From: Calothrix anomala FACHB-343
GTDB lineage: Bacteria; Cyanobacteriota; Cyanobacteriia; Cyanobacteriales; Nostocaceae
Assembly: GCF_014696435.1 (NCBI RefSeq)
Contig: NZ_JACJQG010000063.1
Span: forward strand, 1 to 58,676
Length of the DNA stretch: 58,676 nucleotides
Direction: 5' to 3'
The notes under the pieces are model-generated. The model saw nothing but the letters and a program-made list of their open reading frames with translations, was not told where the DNA came from and made no database searches. A program made the translations under genes and the position numbers. This document shows, piece by piece, positions 16,131-25,822 of this stretch (position 1 is its first letter; every line of letters starts with the position of its first letter).

Positions 16131-17426
16131 ATGGAAGAATCATTACAAATTACTATTTTAATTAGTGTAACTGTTGTAGCTGGTATTGCTGCTCAAGTTC
16201 TTGCTGGTTATTTTCAAATACCTAGCATTGTTTTACTACTCCTATTTGGGATTTTTCTAGGAAGGGATGGATTAGGTGTTTTAGATCCATCTTTATTAGG
16301 GGTTGGTTTAGAAGTTTTAGTTTCGCTATCGGTAGCACTGATTTTATTTGAAGGTGGGTTAAATCTACAACTAAGAGAGTTAAAAGCAGTTTCTAGTAGT
16401 CTTCGCAATCTTGTTAGCTTAGGAGTTGGGATTACTTTTGTTGGTGCTGGAATGGCTGCACATTGGTTGAGTGAATTTCCTTGGCCAATTGCTTTTCTTT
16501 ATGCTTCTCTAGTAGTTGTCACAGGCCCAACAGTTATTAATCCTCTTCTCAAACAAATTGCTGTTGATAAACAAATAGCTACACTTTTAGAAGGAGAAGG
16601 CGTTTTTATCGATCCAATTGGTGCAATTTTGTCTATGATTGTGCTGCACTTTGTCCAAAGTGGAAATGTACAGCCGCTAATTTTAATTAAGGGTCTGGTT
16701 TTGCGTTTGGGTATTGGTGGCATAATTGGTATAAGTGGCGGCTGGTTATTAGCTCAAATTTTTAAGCAAGAGAAATTTATCTTACAAGAGCTAAAAAATC
16801 TAGTTGTTTTAGCTAGTGTTTGGGGTTTATTTAGTTTGGCACAGGTTTTACAAGGTGAATCTGGCCTAGTAGTTGCTGTATTTATGGGCATAGTTTTAAG
16901 AGCTAATCACCTATCTTCAGAACCTTTACTGCGTCACTTTCATGAGCAATTGAGCATTTTATCTAATTCAGTTTTGTTCATTTTATTAGCAGCAGACTTA
17001 TCAATTGCCAGTGTATTTGCTTTAGGTTGGGGTAGTGTACTGACAGTTTTAGTATTAATGTTTATAGTGCGCCCAGTTGATATTTTAATATCTACTTGGA
17101 ATCAAGGTTTTGATTGGCAACAGCAGGTATTTTTATCTTGGGTTGCGCCTCGGGGAATTGTAGCTGCTTCCTTAGCTTCTTTGTTTTCAGTTTCTTTGGC
17201 AAAACAAGGTATCAATGGTGGTGATGCGATTAAAGCCTTGGTATTTTTGACAATTATGATGACAGTATTTTTGCAGGGAATAACAGCTGGTTACGTTGCT
17301 AGCTGGTTCAATGTAGGCCTAAGCAGTAAAACCGAGCAAGAGTATTTACAACCAGCTAGCGATCATATCAGTACAGAAAAATTAGAAGACAACAATATTA
17401 GTATTTCTGAATTAGTTGAATCTTAG
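16131..17426 (+). CDS. Cation/proton antiporter (CPA family)
   Basis: 431 residues from ATG 16131; the frame is open to 16083 (TTG) and an AGGAGG lies at 16097-16102, but it is too far from any good start, so the ATG is preferred. About twelve membrane segments are present, with VTGPTVINPLLKQI in the position of the ion-binding unwound helix and a conserved Asp in FIDPIGAILSM. The C-terminal tail (about 410-431) is short and acidic. Expected role: Na+ or K+ for H+ exchange at the plasma membrane. The hydrolase gene follows 15 bp downstream. Confidence 0.85.
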   Translation: MEESLQITILISVTVVAGIAAQVLAGYFQIPSIVLLLLFGIFLGRDGLGVLDPSLLGVGLEVLVSLSVALILFEGGLNLQLRELKAVSSSLRNLVSLGVGITFVGAGMAAHWLSEFPWPIAFLYASLVVVTGPTVINPLLKQIAVDKQIATLLEGEGVFIDPIGAILSMIVLHFVQSGNVQPLILIKGLVLRLGIGGIIGISGGWLLAQIFKQEKFILQELKNLVVLASVWGLFSLAQVLQGESGLVVAVFMGIVLRANHLSSEPLLRHFHEQLSILSNSVLFILLAADLSIASVFALGWGSVLTVLVLMFIVRPVDILISTWNQGFDWQQQVFLSWVAPRGIVAASLASLFSVSLAKQGINGGDAIKALVFLTIMMTVFLQGITAGYVASWFNVGLSSKTEQEYLQPASDHISTEKLEDNNISISELVES

Positions 17427-17441
17427 TTTGAACTTATAGCT

Positions 17442-18230
17442 ATGCAATCTCAAGTTCGCAGTCATTCTTATTTCTTAGCTACTCAGCCTTCTAATCCTCG
17501 CAATCCCCTATTTGTATTTCTTCCTGGTATGGATGAGATTGGAAAAGAGTTGATGTATATTCAAACAGCAGGTTTAGAGGTGGCTTTTAATGTACGTTGC
17601 TTTGTCATTCCCCCTGATGATTTAAAAGGTTGGGATGAAATGACACAACGAGTAGCTGCTTTAACTCAGCTAGAACTAGAAAAAGCACCACGTTCATCTG
17701 TTTATCTTTGTGGCGAATCATTTGGGGGTTGTTTGGCACTAAAAATTTTAGAGAAATTTCCACAACTATTTACTAGAGTTATTTTAATTAATTCTGCTTC
17801 TTCTTTTTCTCGTGTCCCTTGGTTAACTCTCGGTTCCCTTTTATTTCCTTTAACACCAAAATTCTTTTACAAATTCTCTTCTTTTATATTTTTACCTTTT
17901 CTAGCGCATTTAAATAAACTTTCATCTACTGCTAGAGAAGAACTTTTGAAATCTACCCGTTCTGCACCTCAAGCAACAGCTAATGAGCGTTTATCTCTAA
18001 TGAGAAAATTTAATATTGACCAGCAAAAACTAGCTCAAATTACTCAACCTGTGTTAATAGTTGGCAGTAAATCCGATCGACTTTTACCTTCAGCAGATGA
18101 GGCTCAACGTTTAGCTAAGATTTTTCCTCATCATCAAATCAAAATTTTACCTGATAGTGGTCATGCCTGTTTGCTAGAAGACGATGTTAATCTCTATGAA
18201 CTTTTGCTTGCTGAAAAATTTACGATGTAA
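17442..18230 (+). CDS. Alpha/beta hydrolase
   Basis: 262 residues. The nucleophile elbow is GESFGG (Ser93). The acid is probably the Asp in VGSKSDRLLP, and the catalytic His is in DSGHACLLE near the C-terminus. An FLPGMDEIG oxyanion-type loop lies at about 26-34. The layout fits small cyanobacterial alpha/beta hydrolases related to plant thylakoid esterase-like proteins; the substrate is unknown. No signal peptide. It lies between the antiporter and the DUF1400 hydrolase with very short gaps and is likely one transcript with them. Confidence 0.82.
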   Translation: MQSQVRSHSYFLATQPSNPRNPLFVFLPGMDEIGKELMYIQTAGLEVAFNVRCFVIPPDDLKGWDEMTQRVAALTQLELEKAPRSSVYLCGESFGGCLALKILEKFPQLFTRVILINSASSFSRVPWLTLGSLLFPLTPKFFYKFSSFIFLPFLAHLNKLSSTAREELLKSTRSAPQATANERLSLMRKFNIDQQKLAQITQPVLIVGSKSDRLLPSADEAQRLAKIFPHHQIKILPDSGHACLLEDDVNLYELLLAEKFTM

Positions 18231-18245
18231 TTTAGCTTGACAAGT

Positions 18246-20006
18246 ATGAAGAAGTCACAGTTAAGAAATTTTAGTACAGTGTCAACGATAATTAATAAAT
18301 ATTTGCATCTATACAATAGCGGTAAAAATCCCACTTCAAGCAAGTATTGTAAGTGGAAAAAAATTAGTAATCTTCTAGGTAAGAAAGCTGTTTGTATACA
18401 ATTAGCTTTGGGTAGTTTAGGCATTAGTTTATTACCTACACCCACTATTCATCCGGCTTTAGGTGCAGAAAGCATAACTTTTTCTTATAGTCTTTTAGAA
18501 CAGTCTATTCCCATTAAATCACTTGATACCTATGCTAAAACAGGTAAAATAGATGAAGATTTAGCTACCTATGCAAATTCTATAAATAAAAAGCAACTAA
18601 CTCAATTACGAAAAGTATTAGTAACTCCAATTTCTTTAAATGCCACAGAAATTTCCCAGTTTCTTTACACACCAATTGGTGAGCGACTGTTAACCAATTT
18701 AGGAAAAATTATTCAGACAGAATCTCATTTATCTGGATTCTATGCAATTCGCGCCGCACTGATTTTAGCAGCAGCCACAGAGCCAAAAGGTTTTACTCTT
18801 TTAGATGTATTAGAAAGATTTCCTGCTCCATCAATTTCTATTAATTTGGCAAGGAGTTTAGAAATTGTTGATACATTACAAGATTTAGTCAATCAAACTC
18901 AAGCAGCAGTAGCATTCATTAACCAACAATCTCAACAACAAGCAACAACTGTCTCTGCGTTGAATGTTGCACCATTAATCAACCTCAGACAACCAGGAAG
19001 TTTTACTTGGCAAAAGCAAACTATCACACTCAATGATGTATCACGTAACCGAACTTTTCCTGCTGATATTTACTTACCAATGACAGAAACACCTTCTCCG
19101 GTGATTGTAATTTCCCACGGATTAGGTTCTGACAGAAATAGTTTTGCGTATTTAGCTGAACATCTTGCTTCTTATGGTTTTGTAGTTGCTGTTCCTGAAC
19201 ATCCTGGTAGTAATTCTCAGCAGTTACAAGCATTATTGTCAGGTACAGCAGATAGAGTTACTAACCCTAGAGAATTTATCGATCGACCTTTAGATGTGAA
19301 ATATCTATTAGATGAAGTCTCTCGGTTATCACAATCTAACCCAACATTTAGGGGACATTTAAATTTAGACCAGATTGGTGTAGTTGGGCAATCATACGGT
19401 GGCTATACAGCTTTAGCATTAGCGGGAGCTAAAATTAATTTCACAAAACTAGAAAAAGACTGCCCAGCTTCTGAAGATACGCTCAATATTTCAATATTAT
19501 TTCAGTGCTTGGCTGTACGTTTACCACAGAATCAATATAATTTATCCGATCCTAGAGTGAAGGCGATTATTGCCATTAATCCTGTTGATAGCCAAATTTT
19601 TGGGCAAGCTAGTCTCAGTCAAATTAAAATTCCAGTGATGATTGTTTCTGGTAGTAATGATACCGTAGCTCCAGCTTTACCAGAACAAATTAAACCATTT
19701 ACTTGGTTGACTACTCCCAGTAAATATTTAGTATTAATTAATGGTGGCACTCACTTTTCGACTATCGTAGAATCATCAAATGCAGTTGTGCCAGTTCCTA
19801 CACAAGTAATCGGTTCGAGACCAGAATTAGCTCGTAGTTATGTTAAAGCTTTAAGCGTTCCTTTCTTTAAAACTTATGTAGCCCAACAACCAAGCTATAT
19901 TTCTTATCTCAGTGCAGATTATACCAATACTATTAGTCAGCAACCGCTACTTTTAAGTTTAGTTAAATCTTTGAATCCTGAGCAATTACAACAAGCTTTT
20001 AAATAG
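18246..20006 (+). CDS. Exported alpha/beta hydrolase with DUF1400 domain
   Basis: 586 residues from ATG 18246 (a TTG at 18237 is also in frame). A basic N-terminus precedes a hydrophobic stretch and ALGAE, a likely export signal ending near residue 75. DUF1400 covers about 76-200. The hydrolase domain follows, with ISHGLGSDRNSFAYLAEHLA, nucleophile elbow GQSYGG, acid in GSNDTVAP and His in GGTHFSTI. The layout resembles the PAF-acetylhydrolase/dienelactone hydrolase group found in cyanobacteria. Probably periplasmic or thylakoid-lumen lipase or esterase; substrate unknown. Confidence 0.85.
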   Translation: MKKSQLRNFSTVSTIINKYLHLYNSGKNPTSSKYCKWKKISNLLGKKAVCIQLALGSLGISLLPTPTIHPALGAESITFSYSLLEQSIPIKSLDTYAKTGKIDEDLATYANSINKKQLTQLRKVLVTPISLNATEISQFLYTPIGERLLTNLGKIIQTESHLSGFYAIRAALILAAATEPKGFTLLDVLERFPAPSISINLARSLEIVDTLQDLVNQTQAAVAFINQQSQQQATTVSALNVAPLINLRQPGSFTWQKQTITLNDVSRNRTFPADIYLPMTETPSPVIVISHGLGSDRNSFAYLAEHLASYGFVVAVPEHPGSNSQQLQALLSGTADRVTNPREFIDRPLDVKYLLDEVSRLSQSNPTFRGHLNLDQIGVVGQSYGGYTALALAGAKINFTKLEKDCPASEDTLNISILFQCLAVRLPQNQYNLSDPRVKAIIAINPVDSQIFGQASLSQIKIPVMIVSGSNDTVAPALPEQIKPFTWLTTPSKYLVLINGGTHFSTIVESSNAVVPVPTQVIGSRPELARSYVKALSVPFFKTYVAQQPSYISYLSADYTNTISQQPLLLSLVKSLNPEQLQQAFK

Positions 20007-20251
20007 TTTAATTGCTGGGGTTAATGAAGGCAGATACAAAGTGCCTACTCTAAATATTAAGTCTCTAGATGAATCCTCAAGCTAATCCAGTTTCATTTTA
20101 AAAGTAATACAAATAAACTAGCAAAATTCAATCTTAAATTTGAATAAAATCACACAAAATTTATTTCAATATCGCCAGAGTATTTAAACCCAGAGACTGA
20201 GGAAAAAGTCAGGGAAGATTATTAATCTGGAACGTAAGGGTAGAATTTGCA

Positions 20252-21157
20252 ATGATTATGAATCTCACAAATCGCCAACAGCCGATTTATGTATTCCAGG
20301 TAACTCTGGAAATCTCACTTATTTGGACTACTTTGGGTTCATTATTGTTAATAATAGCAGCCGCAGGTGCGAGTTGGTATTACGCGAGTATTCACGGAGA
20401 AACACTGATTTTCAATGTAGAAAGTTCTGAAGGTGGAGTTTGGCGCGGAATTATCCCCTTTATCTTTTTATTTGGGATTACTTTTGGTACTATCATTGTT
20501 CATGAATTTGTTCATGGAATTGCGTTTGCTGTCTTTGGTGGTTCGCCACGCTATGGATTGAAATTTAAATATTTATTACCTCTAGCTTATGCAACTTCAC
20601 CTGGCAATTTTTTCCGCCGCAATAATTTTCTTGTCATTGGTCTAGCACCATTAGTAGTCATTGATATTTTATGTTTGTTACTATTAGCAATTTTTCCCCA
20701 AGCACCTTGGTTAATTTGGGTAATTGCAATCAATACAGGCGGTGCAATTGGCGATATCTGGATGGCGGTGCAATTGCTACGTTGTCCGCAGTCAATTCGA
20801 GTTGAAGATAGGGAAGAAGGGATGGCTATTTATGCTCCTCTTCATGTAACTCGTCGAGAACTTCCGTTTGGTAGAACTGATAAAAGTAGACCTCGTTCAG
20901 TAGCAACATCTTTATTGAATCTTACTTTAATGGCTTTGTGTCTATTATTGATATCTACTTTTTTGCTGATACCGCTGTTGAAAATATTAGCAGTACCTTC
21001 ATTTATTATTGGTAATAATTATTTTTGGATTTTACGTTGGGAAAATACCGCAGCAGGATTTAATCTGGGTTTTAACTGGATCTCAATTTTAGTAATGGTT
21101 TTGAGTTTAGTTTTTATCGGCTTCTTGGTTAAGTTTCTTCAAGGTCGTATTCAATAA
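20252..21157 (+). CDS. DUF3267 putative membrane metalloprotease
   Basis: 301 residues with about six membrane segments. HEFVH at residues 84-88 is the zinc-binding HExxH motif inside a membrane helix. The region ending in FRRNNFLVIGLAPLVVID is typical of DUF3267, a family resembling site-2 proteases. Proteolysis is inferred from the motif only. The start ATG at 20252 has AAGGG 13-18 bases upstream. A 245-bp gap precedes it with no recognised feature. Confidence 0.75.
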   Translation: MIMNLTNRQQPIYVFQVTLEISLIWTTLGSLLLIIAAAGASWYYASIHGETLIFNVESSEGGVWRGIIPFIFLFGITFGTIIVHEFVHGIAFAVFGGSPRYGLKFKYLLPLAYATSPGNFFRRNNFLVIGLAPLVVIDILCLLLLAIFPQAPWLIWVIAINTGGAIGDIWMAVQLLRCPQSIRVEDREEGMAIYAPLHVTRRELPFGRTDKSRPRSVATSLLNLTLMALCLLLISTFLLIPLLKILAVPSFIIGNNYFWILRWENTAAGFNLGFNWISILVMVLSLVFIGFLVKFLQGRIQ

Positions 21158-21228
21158 TACTTAATATTAAAATTTTTAATTATTACAGTTGTTATATATC
21201 ACACACATCAATTGCAAGGAAATAAATT

Positions 21229-21828
21229 ATGATTACTGGCACTGAACAAATTGGGATTCTCAAAACCAATAATCCAAATAACCAGAATTTGCAAATTAAT
21301 ATCCGTTCTGTCCCTTCGTTGAGCAACAATGTGAAACTCACCAAACCAGCTGGTACTCGTGTGACTATTCTGGAGAAAAGTCAGCCTGCTGGTGATAGAT
21401 ATTCGTGGTATCGTATCCGGTATGCAGAGGGTAATAATGATATCGGTTGGGTACGTGAAGATGTAATTAATGTTGTACCAAATCCCAATCCATCACCATC
21501 AGATACGCGGCTGTTTTTTGAAACCCAAAGCCGACAAGTACGTGTTTATGGTAGGGAACAGCCTTATATGAATATTTACGTTAAAACAACTGATAGCACG
21601 GATTTACTGCGTGTGGCTGCGGTGCGAATTCCTAAAAGTGATGATTACCAACCTTGGATTAGCTATATATCAATCAAAGGTACAACTGTTTATCAAGTAA
21701 GATTTATTCCTGTAACTCAAACTCGATCAGGTCAAGCAGAATTGATAATTGGTGAAAGCAGTAGTGGTCGAATTTATTTGCAGGAAAAAGGCTTTGGGAT
21801 TCAGGGTTACGAATATAACCAATTATAA
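21229..21828 (+). CDS. SH3-like domain protein
   Basis: 199 residues without a signal peptide. Residues 20-85 look like a bacterial SH3 (SH3b) fold: LQINIRSVPSLSNNVK, GTRVTILEKS, WYRIRY and IGWVREDVI. The rest has mixed beta-type sequence of no recognised family. SH3b modules usually bind peptidoglycan or protein ligands, but cytoplasmic location is possible here. A strong hairpin terminator follows 19 bp after the stop. Confidence 0.65.
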   Translation: MITGTEQIGILKTNNPNNQNLQINIRSVPSLSNNVKLTKPAGTRVTILEKSQPAGDRYSWYRIRYAEGNNDIGWVREDVINVVPNPNPSPSDTRLFFETQSRQVRVYGREQPYMNIYVKTTDSTDLLRVAAVRIPKSDDYQPWISYISIKGTTVYQVRFIPVTQTRSGQAELIIGESSSGRIYLQEKGFGIQGYEYNQL

Positions 21829-21846
21829 AAAACTTTGAAGTCAAAA

Positions 21847-21876
21847 AAAAGCGATCGCAGTATTGCGATCGCTTTT
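21847..21876. terminator. Bidirectional intrinsic terminator built from HIP1 sites
   Basis: GCGATCGCA (21851-21859) and TGCGATCGC (21864-21872) pair perfectly around a 4-base loop, flanked by A-run and T-run (AAAA / TTTT). It sits between two convergent genes (21229 plus, 21904 minus) and can serve both. Confidence 0.8.
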
Positions 21877-21903
21877 CTCACTGCTAAAAATTATACCTCT
21901 TCC

Positions 21904-22755
21904 CTATTTATTGTGCCTATCACTCTTATCTACAACTGGAAGGCCTTCACTATCCACATCTAACTCTTCGCGCCTAACTGTATCACTAGCCTCAACTGTA
22001 TCTGTATCTACAACCTTATTCACTCTAACTTCCTCACGCAAAACAGCTTCTTTGGAAATATCAGGCGTTTCTTCGTAAATTTCCATGCGAGCGAATTCAC
22101 TATCTTGGAAGGCGTGTTCAGGATTGCTTGGTGTTGTCTCTGTGGGATTAACACGCTCAATTACTACACGCTCTTTTTCTACGGGAACTGCTACACGAGC
22201 CTTTTGCGTTTCTACGTGTTTACCAATTTTTACTTCCCCGGCTTTACGGCGTTGTTTGTTGGCTATTAACCTTTCTTCGTAAAGTTTTAGGCTTTGTTTA
22301 TCTTGGTTATCAATGTTGTAAAGTGAAGGTTCTTGGTCGTAGTTGTAATTGTTGCGATCGTACTTGGCAGGTTGTTTTACATCAGAATTAGTCACAGAAC
22401 CTCGATACACGCCGCGAACTCTCTCTTCATAGTCGTAATCAACCTTTTCTAATTCATCAAAATTAGGCAGATTTTCTACTTGCTCCCTGGTTAAGCCTTT
22501 GGCATAAATGTGCTTTTCAGTGTAATGGATGTCAGCTAGTCCGACAGGTAACAGGACTTTTTTACCAAAAAACCAGAAACCTGTATCTACCACAAAATAG
22601 CGGAAGTTACCTGTATGCTCATCAACTAAAATATCTGATAATGAGCCTACTTTTTCATTACGGTTAGCATAAACATCAAATTTTTTGATGTCATCTAATT
22701 CAAAGGAATCTTCTCGGTAGTTGGGATAAAAATCTTCAAGCTTTACGAGTGCCAT
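21904..22755 (-). CDS. PRC-barrel and DUF2382 stress protein
   Basis: 283 residues from ATG 22755, preferred to ATG 22779 because GAGG lies at the right distance. Residues 1-110 form a PRC-barrel (KVGSLSDILVDEHTGNFRYF, GFWFFGKKVLLPVG). The C-terminal 120 residues are DUF2382 (LYEERL.., VEKERVVIER, EVLREEVRVNK-like with AVLREEVRV, EELDVD). The combination is common in cyanobacterial and Deinococcus stress proteins. It has a shorter paralogue, 32140-32655, lacking DUF2382. A TCCAC direct-repeat element lies about 260 bp upstream. Confidence 0.85.
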   Translation of the reverse strand: MALVKLEDFYPNYREDSFELDDIKKFDVYANRNEKVGSLSDILVDEHTGNFRYFVVDTGFWFFGKKVLLPVGLADIHYTEKHIYAKGLTREQVENLPNFDELEKVDYDYEERVRGVYRGSVTNSDVKQPAKYDRNNYNYDQEPSLYNIDNQDKQSLKLYEERLIANKQRRKAGEVKIGKHVETQKARVAVPVEKERVVIERVNPTETTPSNPEHAFQDSEFARMEIYEETPDISKEAVLREEVRVNKVVDTDTVEASDTVRREELDVDSEGLPVVDKSDRHNK

Positions 22756-23190
22756 ATTATTTGCCTCAGAGTTCAACATTTTGATAGATAAGTATTGTAG
22801 GCAGTACCTACTTAAACCTGTATAGGCTGTTTATTTAAAAGTTCAATAAAAACCTTAAACCATCAATTCTGATTAATATTTTTCAGATGATTATGAAAAG
22901 TTTTATCGGAGATGACCTCCGATAAAAGCTGTGGGGACAATCTTCAACAAAAATCTAGACCAAATCTCACAATTGTGATGTGATTTTTATAGTTTTCTAG
23001 TTTAGAAGCGGAAAGTGGAAAACTGGTGGAGAAAGGAATTTAATTTTTGATTCCTAATGCTGAACATATAAGTTTACAGTCTTTATAATCCATTTTCTCA
23101 ACTTTGAATATACCAAGAGGTAGAAAAAAATCGAGATAATGGAGGTTAAGCTTAGAGATAAAAAGCTTCTTAGTAATTAGGAGAATTATT
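22756..23190. promoter_or_regulatory. Divergent control region between PRC-barrel and SLH genes
   Basis: 435 bp without a gene. It contains an 11-bp stem hairpin, TTTTATCGGAG (22901-22911) with CTCCGATAAAA (22917-22927), loop of 5 bases. It also holds a TCCAC-repeat element on the minus strand at 23012-23034, and a TATAAAAA -10-like box in the same direction near 22985-22992. The hairpin has no T-run and lies in the presumed leader of the minus-strand gene. Confidence 0.5.
23012..23034 (-). promoter_or_regulatory. TCCAC direct-repeat element A
   Basis: The minus strand reads TCTCCACCAGTTTTCCACTTT: two TCCAC units 11 bases apart, about one DNA turn. The same arrangement recurs in elements B-E. 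It points towards the PRC-barrel/DUF2382 gene. Confidence 0.55.
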
Positions 23191-24102
23191 GTGTCTGACT
23201 GTATTAGTAAATCATCATTAACTACAACTTCACTCTTTTTAGGGCTAATAGCTTTAACCTGTGTCGTAGAGCCTTTAATTTTTGCCAATCCGCAAGCAGC
23301 CGTTGCTCAAAACGCAGAAACTTACTTTCCCGATACCAAAGATCATTGGGCACAACCATTTATTAAAAGGCTAGCAGAACGCAGCATTGTCACCGGATAT
23401 CCAGATGGTACTTATAGACCCAATGAGTCTGTCGATCGCGATGAATTTGCGGCAATTATTCGTCAAGCTTTCAACCAAAATCAAGAGCGAAAAATAGCCA
23501 GTGGTAGTGTTTATAAAGATGTTCCTAATGGCTATTGGGCCGCGCCAGCGATTGAAGAAGCTTATGAAATGGGATTTATGCATGGTTTTCCGGGAGGATA
23601 TTTTCGCCCTAGACAGCCAGTTTCCCGGGTGGAAGCGTTAGTTGCTTTGGCGCAAAACTTAAATTTGACCACAGCAGTCGCAACTCAACCTAATAACCCT
23701 CAAACTACTAGGAGACAGTTGTTATTTCCCATAGGAATGACTAATTTAATGCAGCCACTGATGACTGCTCAAGCTGTATATAAAACTGCTGCTGCTTCTT
23801 CCCCACCAGTTCCGGCTTCTACTTTAGTTAGTAACTATTATACAGATGCTCAAAAGATTCCTCAGTATGCAGTTGATGAAGTAGCCGAAGCAACGAAAGC
23901 AGGTATAGTTGTCAATCATCCCGATCCTAAAGTTCTCAATCCTACTAAACCAGCTACTCGTGGCGCGATCGCAGCTTTTATCTATCAAGCATTGGTTAAT
24001 CAAGGAAGACTTGAACCATTACCTAGCAATATACAGGCTGCTAACTATATTGTTCGTCCCAGTGAATTGAGCAGTAATAATCCCCAAGAGGCTAACAATT
24101 AA
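23191..24102 (+). CDS. S-layer homology (SLH) domain protein
   Basis: 303 residues from GTG 23191 with AGGAG upstream. A signal peptide ends near residue 40 (AAVAQ). Three SLH repeats follow: FPDTKDHWAQPFIKRLAERS (about 46-95), YKDVPNGYWAAPAIEEAYEM (about 108-160) and a weaker YTDAQKIPQYAVDEVAEATK (about 210-265). SLH modules anchor proteins to secondary wall polymers or peptidoglycan; in cyanobacteria they also occur on porins, but no beta-barrel is present here. Its last bases overlap the stop of the convergent ZIP-like gene. Confidence 0.85.
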   Translation: MSDCISKSSLTTTSLFLGLIALTCVVEPLIFANPQAAVAQNAETYFPDTKDHWAQPFIKRLAERSIVTGYPDGTYRPNESVDRDEFAAIIRQAFNQNQERKIASGSVYKDVPNGYWAAPAIEEAYEMGFMHGFPGGYFRPRQPVSRVEALVALAQNLNLTTAVATQPNNPQTTRRQLLFPIGMTNLMQPLMTAQAVYKTAAASSPPVPASTLVSNYYTDAQKIPQYAVDEVAEATKAGIVVNHPDPKVLNPTKPATRGAIAAFIYQALVNQGRLEPLPSNIQAANYIVRPSELSSNNPQEANN

Positions 24103-24824
24103 AAAGCTAACAAAAGAATTGCATAGCTGATTGTACCGACAGCAAAAGCCCAAAATCGACTTTCTCGTTCTTCTGGTAGTTCTTCTTTGAGTACATTCAG
24201 TACAATACCTCCAGCTAAAAAGGCGAAGAGAACTGCAATGGCTGCTTGATGAATTGCTGTAACAGTACCAATTACCCAACCAACAACGATCGCTGCTGCT
24301 AATAACCATCTTCCTAAGCGATCGTAAACTTGTTTGTGATTTTCGCGCAAACCATTATCATTAACTACAAAATGCAGCGCCATTGCGAAAGAAAAGAACA
24401 ACAAACTCTTGATACCTGATTCTTCTCGGTGTACTAATAGGTAGCCAATTAAGGCGTTATAAATAGCAAAAGCAGCGATGTGTATCCAAAAAACCTCTGA
24501 GGAAGTTACATCCCCCTTACCTGTTTTTTGATTACGTTGACGTGACTTTTTAGCAAATCGCTCTAAGCCATAAAATACTGCTAAACCGACAAGTGCTACC
24601 AAATAAACATGATGTTCTAAAAAAGCCAACCCAGTATCTAAACTATTTTGAAGAGTTTCTTGAGCTTGACTTAGTTCTGGCAAAATATGGACAAAAACAT
24701 AAGCGACAGATACCCCACTACCAAAAGACAGCCAGCGACTACGAGGCGTGTAGTGGAGGAATCGTAGTTTACCGGAAAATAAATGTACGATAGCTAGGGC
24801 GATCGCACATATTGCTGTGTACAT
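24099..24824 (-). CDS. ZIP-like integral membrane protein
   Basis: 241 residues with about seven membrane segments. GSGVSVAYVFVHILPEL (about 36-52) resembles the HxxPE helix of ZIP metal transporters, and histidines recur at ALHFVVND and TAIHQAA. Length is slightly short for ZIP, and the central loop (about 95-110) is basic rather than His-rich, so metal transport is plausible but unproven. The luciferase-like oxidoreductase lies 8 bp upstream on the same strand. Confidence 0.6.
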   Translation of the reverse strand: MYTAICAIALAIVHLFSGKLRFLHYTPRSRWLSFGSGVSVAYVFVHILPELSQAQETLQNSLDTGLAFLEHHVYLVALVGLAVFYGLERFAKKSRQRNQKTGKGDVTSSEVFWIHIAAFAIYNALIGYLLVHREESGIKSLLFFSFAMALHFVVNDNGLRENHKQVYDRLGRWLLAAAIVVGWVIGTVTAIHQAAIAVLFAFLAGGIVLNVLKEELPEERESRFWAFAVGTISYAILLLAF

Positions 24825-24832
24825 CTTGATTC

Positions 24833-25795
24833 TTAAACCAAAGCAGGAATGACTTTCTCACCAAAAACTTCAATAAATTGTTGTTGTTCCCGATTAACGT
24901 TGTGCAGAATCAATTCATCAAACCCTAATTCCATATCTTTGTGCAACCATTCAATATGTTGTTGAGGATCTGGGGAAATGCGAACGTGCTCATATAACTC
25001 TTGGGGTTGAACAAATTCCCCAGCTGCATCAAACTGTTGAGGAGTTATAAGTTCTGTCATCAAGATATTTTTAAAGATGTTATTGCGCCATTGCTGATGT
25101 GCTTTTTGGATTGCGGTTTCTGGATTGCGATCGTAGGAAAGCTGCACTTTTAAAATCATTGGCTTACCTTCACCTCCGCCTCTACGGAAAGCATCGACAA
25201 CTTTTTTTAACTTCTCTGGTGGTCGGGAAATGGTAATCAATCCATCTGCCCAACTGCCCAGCCACTCTGCGGTTTCAACGGTAATAGCAGCGCCAATAAT
25301 TAACGGTATTGTTTGAGGACGGGTATAAAGCTTTGCTGATTCCACCGAGATTAAACCGTGATGAGTGACAGTTTCTCCCGCCCAAAGTGCGCGAATCACA
25401 TCGACACATTCTTTGAGGCGAGCATTGCGATCGCGCTTACAAGGCCAGTGTTCTCCTGTAATATGTTCGTTAAGCGCTTGACCACTGCCGACAGTCAGCC
25501 AAAAGCGGTTGGGAAACATTTCTGCCAAAGTTGCCGCAGCTTGGGCAATGATAGCAGGATGATACCGTTGTCCGGGCGCACAGACAACCCGATAGCAAAG
25601 CATTGGAGTTGCTTGCATGGCTGCACCCAACCAAGACCAAGCGAAACCACTTTGTCCTTGGTCTTCGCTCCAAGGGTGAAAATGATCGGAAGATAAAGCA
25701 TGGGTAAAGCCTGCTTGTTGAGCCATTTGCACATATTCCAACAATTCGCTCGGCTTGAATTGTTCGTGAGAAGCGTGATATCCAATTTTTGCCAT
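24833..25795 (-). CDS. LLM-class flavin-dependent oxidoreductase (TIGR03885-like)
   Basis: 320 residues. Luciferase-like TIM barrel: start MAKIGYHASHEQF, LSSDHFHPWSEDQGQSGFAW, PAIIAQAAATLAEMFPNRFWL, TVGSGQALNEHITG and SWADGLITI. The family uses FMN or F420; this branch occurs widely in bacteria lacking F420, so FMN is likelier. Substrate unknown. It is flanked by DUF1206 and ZIP-like genes on the same strand with short gaps. Confidence 0.82.
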   Translation of the reverse strand: MAKIGYHASHEQFKPSELLEYVQMAQQAGFTHALSSDHFHPWSEDQGQSGFAWSWLGAAMQATPMLCYRVVCAPGQRYHPAIIAQAAATLAEMFPNRFWLTVGSGQALNEHITGEHWPCKRDRNARLKECVDVIRALWAGETVTHHGLISVESAKLYTRPQTIPLIIGAAITVETAEWLGSWADGLITISRPPEKLKKVVDAFRRGGGEGKPMILKVQLSYDRNPETAIQKAHQQWRNNIFKNILMTELITPQQFDAAGEFVQPQELYEHVRISPDPQQHIEWLHKDMELGFDELILHNVNREQQQFIEVFGEKVIPALV

Positions 25796-25822
25796 AAGGG
25801 TAAACTTGATAATTTGAATTAG

